Below are positions 26,282 to 34,353 of a stretch of 64,000 bases of DNA, in pieces (within the stretch, counting starts at the first letter, position 1; every line of letters begins with the position of its first letter). Made by a program: the position numbers and the translations under genes. The notes under the pieces were generated by a model that ran no database searches, was not told where the DNA came from, and saw only the letters and a program-made list of their open reading frames with translations. The stretch comes from an uncultured Flavobacteriaceae bacterium (lineage in GTDB: Bacteria; Bacteroidota; Bacteroidia; Flavobacteriales; Flavobacteriaceae): assembly GCA_947494565.1 (NCBI GenBank), contig CANLVG010000010.1, positions 62,001-126,000 of the forward strand, read 5' to 3'.

Positions 26282-26787
26282 TGCATCAAGGAGTGTAGGT
26301 TGTACTTCTTCAATTTTTCCGCTCCGTTCAAAAAATCAAGCTGGATCAAAAAATTACATTGTACAATCTGTCCGCCCAAACGTTCCACTAGTTTACAGAC
26401 TGCCTCGGCAGTTCCGCCGGTAGCCAATACATCATCATGTATTAAGACCCGTTCTCCTTCTGCTATAGCATCTACATGAATCTCTAGTCGATCCTCTCCA
26501 TATTCCAATGCGTAGGTCTCGGACATGGTTTGATAAGGGAGTTTCCCAGACTTGCGTACAGGAACAAAACCAGCCTCTAAATGGGAGGCCAATAAGGGTG
26601 CGAAAAAGAATCCCCTACTCTCCATACCGACCACTTTATCAATTTGTTGATTACCAACCAAATGCAATAGTGCTTGCGTCGCTCTTTGAAGAGCGCCCTT
26701 ATCTTTTAAAAGCGGTGTAATATCCTTAAAAATGATACCTTCCTTAGGAAAGTCTTTTACATTACGTATATAGCTCTTGAAATCCAT
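26275..26787 (-). CDS. apt: Adenine phosphoribosyltransferase
   Basis: Salvages adenine to AMP using PRPP in the cytoplasm. The 170-residue protein has the family start (DFKSYIRNVKDFPKEGIIFKDITPLL), the GMESRGFFFAPLLA segment, GKLPYQTMSETYALEYGED and the PRPP-binding loop VLIHDDVLATGGTAEA. Length is typical. Its 5' end faces the tRNA-Arg gene and its 3' end overlaps the 53-residue gene on the other strand. Confidence 0.95.
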   Translation of the reverse strand: MDFKSYIRNVKDFPKEGIIFKDITPLLKDKGALQRATQALLHLVGNQQIDKVVGMESRGFFFAPLLASHLEAGFVPVRKSGKLPYQTMSETYALEYGEDRLEIHVDAIAEGERVLIHDDVLATGGTAEAVCKLVERLGGQIVQCNFLIQLDFLNGAEKLKKYNLHSLMHY

Positions 26788-26806
26788 TTCTTTTGTTCGC
26801 AGTTAT

Positions 26807-26837
26807 TTTGTGCTAAAAGTAAAAAGAAATATATTTG
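26807..26837 (+). promoter_or_regulatory. Consensus Bacteroidetes promoter of tRNA-Arg
   Basis: TTTG at 26807-26810, a 19-nt spacer and TATATTTG at 26830-26837 match the Bacteroidetes primary sigma consensus (TTTG, TAnnTTTG). It lies 23 nt before the tRNA. It serves as a within-window reference for the different -33 box found in the stress island. Confidence 0.8.
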
Positions 26838-26860
26838 CAGCCCGTTTACAGGGAATTATC

Positions 26861-26934
26861 GGCCTCGTGGCGCAACTGAATAGCGCATCTGATTACGGCT
26901 CAGAAGGTTACAGGTTTGAATCCTGTCGAGGTCA
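26861..26934 (+). tRNA. tRNA-Arg (anticodon ACG)
   Basis: A 74-nt cloverleaf: acceptor stem GGCCTCG pairs with CGAGGTC (one G-T), anticodon stem TCTGA/TCAGA with loop TTACGGC placing ACG at the anticodon, and T-arm ACAGG-TTTGAATC-CTGT. CCA is not encoded. ACG reads CGN Arg codons after deamination of A34. It is followed by a strong terminator. Confidence 0.95.
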
Positions 26935-26938
26935 CATA

Positions 26939-26979
26939 AAAAAATGCAACTACCTTATTATTATGTAGTTGCATTTTTT
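26939..26979 (+). terminator. Terminator of the tRNA-Arg transcript
   Basis: Perfect 15-bp stem AAAAAATGCAACTAC (26939-26953) and GTAGTTGCATTTTTT (26965-26979), directly after the tRNA. The A/T-symmetrical ends allow function in both directions. Confidence 0.9.
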
Positions 26980-27124
26980 AATTGCACATACCGATACCAA
27001 CCATTTTTCAAGGGTATATTTTTGGTGATTGCTGTATAAGACAAGACCCATATGACCCTCATCGCTCATCCAAAGTTCGACATCAGAACAGGGTCTGTCT
27101 CTGGTATTTCAGGATTGGTAAAAA

Positions 27125-27223
27125 AATTGAAAAATCAAGACCGTCGTGTTCAGTAGCCCCGTCAGGGGTAGACCCTCTAATACCTGTCTTGTGTTCTATA
27201 GCCGTGTAATTGATTTTTCAATT
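27125..27223. repeat. Inverted repeat in the tRNA-cls intergenic region
   Basis: A perfect 14-bp inverted repeat, AATTGAAAAATCAA (27125-27138) and TTGATTTTTCAATT (27210-27223), encloses 71 nt that contain a smaller GCCCCGTCAGGGGT hairpin and AGGGTCT/AGACCCT complementarity nearby. No reading frame of interest runs through it. It may be a structured RNA or the 3' end of the convergent cls transcript. Confidence 0.35.
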
Positions 27224-27240
27224 ATCAATAGGCTTTGCTT

Positions 27241-28665
27241 TTATAATAAGGGACTGAAGAACTTGGCAAGCCCTTCACAAAACTTTCTCCATGATGAACG
27301 ACGTTTAAAACTTTCATAATCTAGACAAATTGCATCGGAGCAATTCAGGATGAATTCGTCAGTGATCCTACTCGCCAAGATTCTGTCATAAAGTAATGCG
27401 TTAGCTTCAAAATTATGTTCGAAGCTACGATAGTCAAAGTTTCCTGATCCTACTGAAGCTATTTCTTGATCAATTACAATGACCTTACTATGCGAAAAAT
27501 CAGATCGCAAATAAATATTTACGCCCGTGGCCAACAAGTTTTCAAAATTCGAAAACATACTAAGTCTTGCAATTAATGAGTCCGATTTTTTAGGAACAAG
27601 TAAATTTACTTCAACACCACTCATAGCAGCCATTTTTAAGGCCTCAAGAACGGGAATACCTGGGATGAAATAAGGATTCGCAATGTAGATGCTCTTCTCG
27701 GCCAAATTAATCATTGTTACATACTGTTGCATAATCGCAGGATGTTTCGAATCTGGCCCACTTATTACCATTTGCACTACTGAATCACCTCTACTTGATA
27801 TATCTGGAAGGTATTTTTTTTGCAGTAGTAGTTTTTCGTCCCCAGAGAAATGATAGTCTTTGATAAAAATACGATGAAGACTATTGACCACCGGACCTTC
27901 TATTTTCAAGTGAAAATCATTCCAGATTCCGAGATGGTCCTCCGGTTTGATGTATCTATCTGAAATGTTTACGCCCCCGGTGAATCCAATATTGCCATCA
28001 ACGATGATAATTTTCCTGTGATTCCTATAGTTTAGGGTAAATAAAAGATTGCCAAATCGTAGCGGCATTATCGAATGCGCTTTAACGCCAATATGCCGAA
28101 AACGTTCAATTGCCTTTCCCCGGAAAGAAAAGCTACCTAAGGAATCGTAAATCATTCGAACTTCTAAGCCTTCTTGTATTTTTTCCTTTAAAAGTGCAAA
28201 TAATCTATCCACAATTGCACCTTCTTCAATAATAAAGTACTGCAGGTGAATAAATTTTTTAGCATTTCCTATAGATTCAAAAATAGCCTCAAAAGTTTCG
28301 TCGCCGCTATTTAAAAGGGTGACCTGATTTCCCGAGTAGGCCGACGTTAAACTATTGCTTTTGACTAATTGGGAAAGTCTGGCATTTTTTTGGGAGTCAA
28401 AATCTTCAATGAACTGTTCGTAATCATTCAATTCTTGAATACGGGAATCGTAAAGCTTGCGTCTCTCTGTTTGCTTTAATTTGAAAAGTTTGAATTTTCG
28501 TCTGTTTACTCCAAAAAGATAATATAATAGAGGCCCTGCCAAGGGTAAGGCAAGAACTGCGAGTACCCAACTGATTGATTTGGTTGGTCTGGAACCATGA
28601 AAAATTATACTAATTAAAGACCAAATTGTAATGAATAGATAAAATGCTAAAAGAACCATTTTCAT
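27241..28665 (-). CDS. cls: Cardiolipin synthase
   Basis: Joins two phosphatidylglycerol molecules to cardiolipin at the inner membrane. The 474-residue protein has two N-terminal membrane segments with the PLDc_N pattern (SISWVLAVLALPLAGPLLYYLFG) and two phospholipase-D HKD motifs: HRKIIIVDGNIGFTGG (about residues 217-232) and HSKVIVIDQEIASVGSGNFD (about 393-412). Length is as expected. It lies at the end of a run of small membrane-protein genes on the minus strand and may be co-transcribed with them as part of an envelope-stress group. Confidence 0.93.
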   Translation of the reverse strand: MKMVLLAFYLFITIWSLISIIFHGSRPTKSISWVLAVLALPLAGPLLYYLFGVNRRKFKLFKLKQTERRKLYDSRIQELNDYEQFIEDFDSQKNARLSQLVKSNSLTSAYSGNQVTLLNSGDETFEAIFESIGNAKKFIHLQYFIIEEGAIVDRLFALLKEKIQEGLEVRMIYDSLGSFSFRGKAIERFRHIGVKAHSIMPLRFGNLLFTLNYRNHRKIIIVDGNIGFTGGVNISDRYIKPEDHLGIWNDFHLKIEGPVVNSLHRIFIKDYHFSGDEKLLLQKKYLPDISSRGDSVVQMVISGPDSKHPAIMQQYVTMINLAEKSIYIANPYFIPGIPVLEALKMAAMSGVEVNLLVPKKSDSLIARLSMFSNFENLLATGVNIYLRSDFSHSKVIVIDQEIASVGSGNFDYRSFEHNFEANALLYDRILASRITDEFILNCSDAICLDYESFKRRSSWRKFCEGLAKFFSPLL

Positions 28666-28746
28666 ACGTAAGAAAGATAACCAATATGGATTACATTCAC
28701 CCTGGTTGAGCTTTGAAGTAAGTAAAGGGCAATATCTGGAAAGAGA

Positions 28747-28863
28747 TTATAGAAAAACGCTATACGCAATGTATATCAAAAATAGAATACTCACAATGAA
28801 CATAACTCCGCCAATTTTTACCGTCTTCTTAATTCTCTTTCTTCTAATTAATTTTCTGGCCAT
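28747..28863 (-). CDS. Small membrane protein, 38 residues
   Basis: ATG 28863 to TAA 28747 encodes a strongly basic N-terminus (MARKLIRRKRIKKTVK) and one hydrophobic helix (IGGVMFIVSILFLIYIAYSVFL). It lies between the small acidic lipoprotein gene and cls, same strand, 81 nt before cls. Single-span positive-inside architecture is plausible, but no family is recognised and the frame is short. Confidence 0.45.
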   Translation of the reverse strand: MARKLIRRKRIKKTVKIGGVMFIVSILFLIYIAYSVFL

Positions 28864-28939
28864 TATTTTATTTTAGTTTAACAAAAAAGGCAACCATAGT
28901 TAAATGCCTGCCCGTTTTTTCATATTCAATACGATAAGA

Positions 28940-29119
28940 CTAATTGTCGTCGGTGGCATCGTCAATTTCATCTTTAATTTCCTCTGCTCCTTCTTCAATA
29001 CCTTCCCCGACCTCTTCAATTCCGTCTTCAATTTTCTCTCCGGTGGTCTTTTCCCGGCAACTGGAAGCTGCTATGATCATAACAATTGCGAATAGGAACA
29101 TGTATAGTGATTTTTTCAT
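28940..29119 (-). CDS. Small acidic lipoprotein, 59 residues
   Basis: ATG 29119 to TAG 28940 encodes a lipoprotein signal (MKKSLYMFLFAIVMIIAASSC, Cys21) and a highly acidic mature part (EKIEDGIEEVGEGIEEGAEE, then DEIDDATDDN) with heptad-like glutamates, probably a short helix. Similar Glu/Asp-rich mini-lipoproteins occur next to stress genes in flavobacteria. It follows the DUF1328 gene by 49 nt and is probably in the same transcript. Function unknown. Confidence 0.75.
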   Translation of the reverse strand: MKKSLYMFLFAIVMIIAASSCREKTTGEKIEDGIEEVGEGIEEGAEEIKDEIDDATDDN

Positions 29120-29168
29120 TTTGATTTATTTTAGTGTTAATACTTAATTTTCTTTCTAAGATTTGGCC

Positions 29169-29330
29169 TTATATTCTTTTTCTTCCGGTAATCAAGGATA
29201 TGATAAAAAGTACAATAAAAATGAAGAATAAGATTTTTGCGATACTAGCAGCACCAGCTGCGATTCCTCCGAATCCGAAAACTCCCGCGATCAGTGCTAA
29301 AATGATAAAAGTAATTGTCCAACGTAACAT
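29169..29330 (-). CDS. DUF1328 (YtjA-like) membrane protein
   Basis: ATG 29330 to TAA 29169 encodes 53 residues with two membrane helices and the DUF1328 pattern: [38 protein letters not shown], ending TGRKRI. Members are small inner-membrane proteins often induced by stress. Upstream lies the two-box element at 29391-29431 that is repeated word for word at 39705-39745 in front of another small gene. Confidence 0.85.
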   Translation of the reverse strand: MLRWTITFIILALIAGVFGFGGIAAGAASIAKILFFIFIVLFIISLITGRKRI

Positions 29331-29390
29331 GTGATATGGTTTTTAAGGTTAATATTCAACAACTTATTTTCTATAAGCTCTCTTGTACAG

Positions 29391-29431
29391 TACAAAAATC
29401 GTGATACGGTATAGTTCTGTTTAACGGTATC
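29391..29431 (-). promoter_or_regulatory. Stress-island two-box promoter S1 (DUF1328)
   Basis: On the minus strand GATACCGTTAA (29431-29421), 20 nt, then GATTTTTGTA (29400-29391). Both boxes and the spacer length are identical to those at 39705-39745. The second box resembles the Bacteroidetes -7 element; the first takes the place of the normal TTTG. A second TTTGAGTTAAG motif lies just upstream (29451-29441), its GTTAA 21 bp from the first. Confidence 0.7.
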
Positions 29432-29589
29432 AATTGAATTCTTAACTCAAATGATAATACGATTCAATTAATTGAAAACCAACACTCTATATTCGATATT
29501 TTTTATTGAACTTAACTTGGAAAACATGTTTCTTACTTGCTGGTATCATGTTCAAAATAGATTACCTTTAGTTACTTAATTACTGTTTT

Positions 29590-30633
29590 ATGAAAACCAA
29601 GATTGAGGTTAAAGATCTAGATGTTCAAGATGTAGTTCGAGACATTGCCAAAGATTTAGGGATATCGTATGAGTCCGATAACAACGAAGTATGTCTTGAC
29701 ATTCCTGAAACTCTTGGTACGGGCTATATAAAAGCCGTTTCTTTTGATAGCGGTATGGGTACCATTGAAATGGATTTCAGGTTGAATAAAGAAGTTCGCC
29801 TAGAGATGAACGAATCTTCAGTTCAACCTTTGAAGATTATATTTAACAGGGAATCTACGATCAGACATGAATTCAGGGGGAAGAACGAAATCAATGAGAT
29901 AAAACAATTGGAAAGTGCTATATTATCAGGTAATCATAAGCATGAGAATGTGTTGATACTACCGGCCAATGAACCGATTTGCATCTTTAGCCTAGAAATC
30001 AATAGGAAATTATTCGAGGAAAAGATCGAGGGCTTCCTCTCCGAAATGAACAATGACCTAGAGGCCCTTTTCAGAGATGTTAACGGTGTAAATCTCTTTT
30101 ATTATAATGGGCATTATACATTAGATATTGCCCAATGCATTGAAGAATCTATTGAATGTGAGCTTACCGGTTTTACCCGATCCGTCTTTCTAGAAGGAAA
30201 AAGCTATGAAATCTTGGCGCATCACTTACGCCAATATGTGGATGACCTCACCGATCCCGATAAAAGAAAAATTTTAAGGCAAGCTACTATAAGTAAAATT
30301 CGTGAGGCCGCCACCATTATTGAAACCGAGCTAGAAAATATGGATAATATCATTGCATTAGCTCGAAGAGTAGGGCTGAATCAAAAAACACTGCAAAACG
30401 GATTTAAACACCTGTATGACAGTTCGGTAAACCAATATATCAGAAATTCTAGAATTGAACTAGCAAAAAAGTTAATGGAAACGACGGATTTGAATATAAC
30501 CGAAATCACTTATAAAATCGGAATTAACTCTAGAAGTTACTTTTCAAAGCTATTTAAGCAGCGCTATGCTATGTCACCTAAGCAATATGTACAACAGGTA
30601 CGAGATAAATCGGGAGAAGTAAAAACCGCTTAA
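29590..30633 (+). CDS. AraC-family regulator, stress-island paralogue 1
   Basis: A 347-residue protein with a C-terminal AraC-type double helix-turn-helix (about 240-340: SKIREAATIIETELENMDNI, ALARRVGLNQKTLQNGFKHL, LNITEITYKIGINSRSYFSKLF, MSPKQYVQQ). The N-terminal 220 residues are a sensor domain shared with the paralogues at 30785, 32750 and 36867, with an SFDSGMGTIEMDF start motif. No ligand is known. It stands alone, 259 bp after the divergent DUF1328 gene, so it may control that neighbour. Confidence 0.88.
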   Translation: MKTKIEVKDLDVQDVVRDIAKDLGISYESDNNEVCLDIPETLGTGYIKAVSFDSGMGTIEMDFRLNKEVRLEMNESSVQPLKIIFNRESTIRHEFRGKNEINEIKQLESAILSGNHKHENVLILPANEPICIFSLEINRKLFEEKIEGFLSEMNNDLEALFRDVNGVNLFYYNGHYTLDIAQCIEESIECELTGFTRSVFLEGKSYEILAHHLRQYVDDLTDPDKRKILRQATISKIREAATIIETELENMDNIIALARRVGLNQKTLQNGFKHLYDSSVNQYIRNSRIELAKKLMETTDLNITEITYKIGINSRSYFSKLFKQRYAMSPKQYVQQVRDKSGEVKTA

Positions 30634-30706
30634 TTCATACATAGTGAACTTTCGTTAACAAAATATTTCATCTGATAATGCACCCATTTGTGTTATTTTA
30701 AGTTTC

Positions 30707-30747
30707 AATACTGTTAATCTTAAAATAACGATAGGGTCAACTTTGCA
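30707..30747 (+). promoter_or_regulatory. Stress-island two-box promoter S2 (AraC paralogue 2)
   Basis: AATACTGTTAA (30707-30717), exactly 20 nt, then CAACTTTGCA (30738-30747). The first box matches 9 of 11 positions of S1/S8 and the second keeps A..TTTG. The AraC start codon is 37 nt downstream. Confidence 0.6.
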
Positions 30748-30784
30748 CTACAAAAACCATATTGTAGTAAGGAGGTTGCCCCCC

Positions 30785-31807
30785 ATGAGAGAAATTCAAA
30801 TTACCAGTATAAAAGACGAAATAATTCTAGAACAACTTCATCTTTGTTTAGAAGGTACTTTAAACGAAAGTTGGGGTGAACGGACCCTTACTTTTGACAA
30901 TTCCATTGGTAAGGGAGTTGTAAGAAGTATTTCTTTCGATTGGGGCGTTTCACTCTTAGACTGCGATGTAGAATTTTATGAAGATGTCAAGATTATATTT
31001 AAGACATCCAGTGTTTCCCCTATAGAGTTTATCTTTATTTCTAAAGGTTCTTTTCAGTATAGTGAAGATAATACGGAAGAGTTTATCGACTTAGAACAGT
31101 ATCAGAATATCATTATTGCTCCAAAACGCTATTCAAAAAAGACGTTTGTGTTTCCTCCGCATGAGGAAATAAAGGTCAACTTTATTCGTATTCTGAAAAA
31201 GGAATATTTAAAAAAGAAAAACAATAATATCACTCATTTGAATGACCTTATGTTGTCCATCTTTAATGATGAACAAGCTCAAACACCCTTTAAACATAAA
31301 GGTAATTACAGCTTAAAAATCGCAGATCAGGTCAAGGCATTGAACTCTGTTTATGATAGTGGAGTTATAAGAACATTATCTCTTGAAGGTCGATTATATC
31401 TTATTTTGGCCATGCAATTAATGGAGCATCATAACTTCGAAAATGACTTGGCCTTGCCAGAATCCTTATCAAAAAGTGATATTAAGAAAATACATCAATT
31501 ATCAGAATATATAGTTGATAACATATCTGACCCTATTTCTGTCCGTAGTTTAGCCGATAGCGCAGGCCTTAGCCCTAAAAAATTACAGTTGGGCTTTAAC
31601 GTACTTTATTCTAAATCGGTTAATGAATATGTAAGGCAATTGAAGTTAGAGATTTCCCGTGACTACTTGAAGAATACGGATTTATCCGTTTCGGAGATTG
31701 TTTATGCCATAGGGATAAAGAGTAGAAGTTATTTTTCAAAGATTTTTTTCGAGGCATATGGTATCCTTCCAACGGATTACAGGAAGCAACTTGCCAAGAA
31801 AAGTTGA
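30785..31807 (+). CDS. AraC-family regulator, stress-island paralogue 2
   Basis: A 340-residue regulator with the shared sensor domain (RSISFDWGVSLLDCDVEFYED) and a C-terminal AraC domain (SVRSLADSAGLSPKKLQLGF, LSVSEIVYAIGIKSRSYFSKIFFEAYG). I choose ATG 30785 over the in-frame TTG at 30743, since a strong AAGGAGG (30769-30775) lies 9 nt upstream, unusual in this AT-rich genome, and the TTG is part of the predicted -7 box. Convergent with the SRAP-like gene, 4 nt apart. Confidence 0.9.
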   Translation: MREIQITSIKDEIILEQLHLCLEGTLNESWGERTLTFDNSIGKGVVRSISFDWGVSLLDCDVEFYEDVKIIFKTSSVSPIEFIFISKGSFQYSEDNTEEFIDLEQYQNIIIAPKRYSKKTFVFPPHEEIKVNFIRILKKEYLKKKNNNITHLNDLMLSIFNDEQAQTPFKHKGNYSLKIADQVKALNSVYDSGVIRTLSLEGRLYLILAMQLMEHHNFENDLALPESLSKSDIKKIHQLSEYIVDNISDPISVRSLADSAGLSPKKLQLGFNVLYSKSVNEYVRQLKLEISRDYLKNTDLSVSEIVYAIGIKSRSYFSKIFFEAYGILPTDYRKQLAKKS

Positions 31808-31811
31808 TCGT

Positions 31812-32516
31812 TCATTCATCAGTTGGCAAGTCTTCATATTCGTAGCGTTCTAGCATACTATCATAGGAAATATTTTGACCAAAAATTTCTTTGGCTATTG
31901 GGTCGGCGTGAAGCTTCTGTTCACTAGGTTTGGATAAAAAATACTGTATTTCTTCTAGAGGTACGGTTTGGTCGAGCCAAAAGTCCATCAGGTTTTCTGT
32001 AATGGCTATTGGCATACAATCAACCAGGTTTTGAAATTTTCGGATGTAGCGACTAGACCTACCTACTACTAACGAAAATGTGATAAAGCCATCTTCTAGA
32101 ACATTATACATTCCTGCTAAACAAAACGGGCCACCAGATTTCAGCCCGATATGATAGGGATAGGTAACTCCATCTTTCAAAAAAGTAGTAAAGTACCCAG
32201 TGACCAAGATCAGACATCTTCTTTTCTCCAAGGACTCTTTGTACCATAAATCACCTTGAATATGCCTTTCATCAATAGTAAGGGTATTGGTCAGACTTTG
32301 GAATTTTGCCCAATCATCTTTATAAAATTCTGGTAAAATACCCCAAATACCCAAATTTATACTACTTGGCTCGCTAGAAGTGATAATGGGAAGATTGGAC
32401 TCATTATGTCCGTTTAATACCACTTCTGGCCGATACAGTTTGGGGTGTTTGAAGAATGCTCCGAACGAACGTTCCAATCTTTCCCTATCTGAGGTATTTG
32501 AAAGTTTATAGTACAT
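31812..32516 (-). CDS. SRAP/YedK-family protein lacking catalytic residues
   Basis: SRAP proteins (YedK, HMCES) cross-link abasic sites through Cys2, helped by an Asn, a Glu and a His. This 234-residue protein keeps the fold's landmarks: WGILPEFYKDD, RRCLILVTGYFTTF, YPYHIGLKSGGPFCLAGMYN and MPIAI. At position 2 it has Tyr (MYYKLS), the usual NARSET is replaced by TLTIDERHI, the Glu of GFFEW by Thr, and the His before RMP by Gln. I start at ATG 32516, which aligns with the family; the frame extends 13 codons upstream to 32555. Probably a non-catalytic relative, or a decaying gene. Confidence 0.75.
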   Translation of the reverse strand: MYYKLSNTSDRERLERSFGAFFKHPKLYRPEVVLNGHNESNLPIITSSEPSSINLGIWGILPEFYKDDWAKFQSLTNTLTIDERHIQGDLWYKESLEKRRCLILVTGYFTTFLKDGVTYPYHIGLKSGGPFCLAGMYNVLEDGFITFSLVVGRSSRYIRKFQNLVDCMPIAITENLMDFWLDQTVPLEEIQYFLSKPSEQKLHADPIAKEIFGQNISYDSMLERYEYEDLPTDE

Positions 32517-32641
32517 ATAGTAATGGAAATATACCGCAAGTAACAAAAAGGGCATTCAAAGCATTGTTTCATTTGAAATAAAATGTAACTCATTACAAAT
32601 TAATTGCTTAGCCTTTTCTTGCAATAGCCTGTAAATGACCC

Positions 32642-32681
32642 GATAACGTTAAACCTTTCTTTTAAATCGGTAAGCTTTAGG
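32642..32681 (+). promoter_or_regulatory. Possible two-box promoter S3 (AraC paralogue 3)
   Basis: GATAACGTTAA (32642-32652) matches 10 of 11 positions of the S1/S8 first box. The best second box, AAGCTTTAG (from 32672), is weaker and needs a 19-nt spacer. It lies about 70 nt before the AraC start. Confidence 0.4.
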
Positions 32682-32749
32682 GATAGATCCAAGTAATTTT
32701 GATGGTCGATGATTGAGTTCAAAATAAAGGCTTTCATTAAAAAAGGAGT

Positions 32750-33784
32750 ATGCTGACGAGAAAAAAAATAGCGATGCGAGAACTGAAAGAACTTCAACGT
32801 TTTCTAAAAGGGGAAGTTCTTAACGAAAACGGAGTACAGGTCTTAAAAATCCATCATTCTATTGGTGAAGGTAAGGTGCAGTGTATCTGTTTCGATGATG
32901 GTCTTATTGCGATGGAATTCGATATACTAATAAGAGAGAACAAAACGATTCATTTGAATGATGAAAAACAAAGCATGGCTTATTTCCTGTATTGTTTGCA
33001 GGGAAATTGTTTACACCAGTTCAAGGAAGATGCGATAATTACCAAATTGGAAGAATTACAAACCGCTGTTGTTAGCAATGATTCAGATTTACAAAGTAGA
33101 CTCTTGATTCGAAAAGATGAACGGCTTATTTTAAACCTTATTCGTATCGATACAGAGAAATACATGAAAAAAATTAAAAGTGATTATGAGGGGTTTGATG
33201 CGAAGACCATCTCTTTATTAGACTCTTTTAAGGCGAATCAGGGCTACTTTCATTTGGGTAAAATCAATCTTGAAATAGGAGAACTGATTAAAATGCTTGA
33301 AAAGGCGAAATATGTAGATGATCTATCTACCCTAATGCAGTTCGAAGGTATTTGTCATTTAATTCTCGCCAAGCAGATTAGGCAATTCAAGTTTGAAATG
33401 GAATTCGGCAAAACTTCAGCTTCAACGCTGTTGAAGAAAGAACTCAAAGAGATTAGTGAGATCAGCGATTTTATTAGAGAATCCCCAGAGTTACAACACT
33501 CAATAGCAACCTTATGTACCAAATCAGGACTTTCAGCTTCAAAACTTCAACAAGGTTTTCGCTTTTTAAATAACATGACCGTCGGTGAGTTTATTCGTGA
33601 AACTCGATTGAAAATGGCCGAAGAGCTTTTGCGAACTTCCGAAATGAATGTTTCAGAAGTTGTGTATTCTATAGGGTTTACGAGTCGAAGCTATTTCTGT
33701 AAAATATTTAAGGCAAAATACCGCTGTAATCCTAAACAGTACAAACAAAATTTAGTTTTAACCGTTGTAAAAGAGAAAGCATAA
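32750..33784 (+). CDS. AraC-family regulator, stress-island paralogue 3
   Basis: A 344-residue regulator with the sensor domain (CICFDDGLIAMEFDILIREN, YFLYCLQGNCLHQF) and an AraC DNA-binding end (HSIATLCTKSGLSASKLQQG, MNVSEVVYSIGFTSRSYFCKIFKAKY). Two starts are possible: ATG 32750, which has AAGGAG only one base before it, or ATG 32774 (MRELKELQ), which aligns better with paralogue 2. It is followed by a clean terminator and faces the PA2169-type gene. The target genes are unknown. Confidence 0.88.
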   Translation: MLTRKKIAMRELKELQRFLKGEVLNENGVQVLKIHHSIGEGKVQCICFDDGLIAMEFDILIRENKTIHLNDEKQSMAYFLYCLQGNCLHQFKEDAIITKLEELQTAVVSNDSDLQSRLLIRKDERLILNLIRIDTEKYMKKIKSDYEGFDAKTISLLDSFKANQGYFHLGKINLEIGELIKMLEKAKYVDDLSTLMQFEGICHLILAKQIRQFKFEMEFGKTSASTLLKKELKEISEISDFIRESPELQHSIATLCTKSGLSASKLQQGFRFLNNMTVGEFIRETRLKMAEELLRTSEMNVSEVVYSIGFTSRSYFCKIFKAKYRCNPKQYKQNLVLTVVKEKA

Positions 33785-33812
33785 AAAAAGGGAAGCCATA
33801 GCTTCCCTTTTT
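33785..33812. terminator. Bidirectional terminator after AraC paralogue 3
   Basis: Perfect 12-bp stem AAAAAGGGAAGC (33785-33796) and GCTTCCCTTTTT (33801-33812) with a 4-nt loop, between two convergent genes. Confidence 0.92.
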
Positions 33813-33833
33813 GTTCTTCCCAATTCTTTCGAA

Positions 33834-34283
33834 TCAGTGAATATCCTCTAGGCGCTTTACTGTTGAGAGGGCACTTTGGATACTGCTCTTTTGATTTTTC
33901 AGAATCATAGCGGTGCTTGGTGGTAATGTATGTTCTTTCAATACATCATTATATTCATCTAGTGATGCTTTTTCACCTCTAATTGCTTCCTCCAACATCG
34001 CCTCATCGTTATCTGAAGAGAATAGCGCTTTGACATCCATCCAAGTGCGATGCGCCTTACTTGTAAGACTGTCTCCCTTATCCACTTCTTGACCAAAAGA
34101 CTTGATTTCGTTTTTCAATTCATGTCCGAAATCATATCGCTGTTGCGCTTTTTTTTCAAAATATGATTTCAAATAGGTGTGTTCGGTATTTGCCGCTGCT
34201 TTTTTGAAGCCCTTTTCCGCATCATACGTTTTCTCTAAAAGGCCATTCAATTTTTCTCCTACTGCTTCTGAATATGTACTCAT
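33834..34283 (-). CDS. PA2169-family four-helix-bundle protein (DUF2383)
   Basis: A 149-residue soluble, helical protein: SEAVGEKLNGLLEKTYDAEK, AANTEHTYLKSYFEKKAQQR, then a second half with DEAMLEEAIRGEKASLDEYN and LKNQKSSIQSALSTVKRLED. This matches the ferritin-like DUF2383/PA2169 family, which is frequently found with stress genes. No clear di-metal ligand set can be assigned by eye. It starts 70 nt after the stop of the small membrane protein at 34354-34632 and is probably co-transcribed with it. Confidence 0.85.
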   Translation of the reverse strand: MSTYSEAVGEKLNGLLEKTYDAEKGFKKAAANTEHTYLKSYFEKKAQQRYDFGHELKNEIKSFGQEVDKGDSLTSKAHRTWMDVKALFSSDNDEAMLEEAIRGEKASLDEYNDVLKEHTLPPSTAMILKNQKSSIQSALSTVKRLEDIH

Positions 34284-34353
34284 GTCTAAAAATTTTAAAT
34301 GAACAGTAATTTGTTTTATGGATGCTTACTGTTTTACATCCCAAAAGCAAGAA

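Noticed and set aside
32600-32737. 45-codon minus-strand frame (MKAFILNSIIDHQNY...) before AraC paralogue 3
   Set aside because: Codon pattern looks plausible, but it overlaps the region that should be the AraC promoter, including the GATAACGTTAA box, and has no recognisable relatives.
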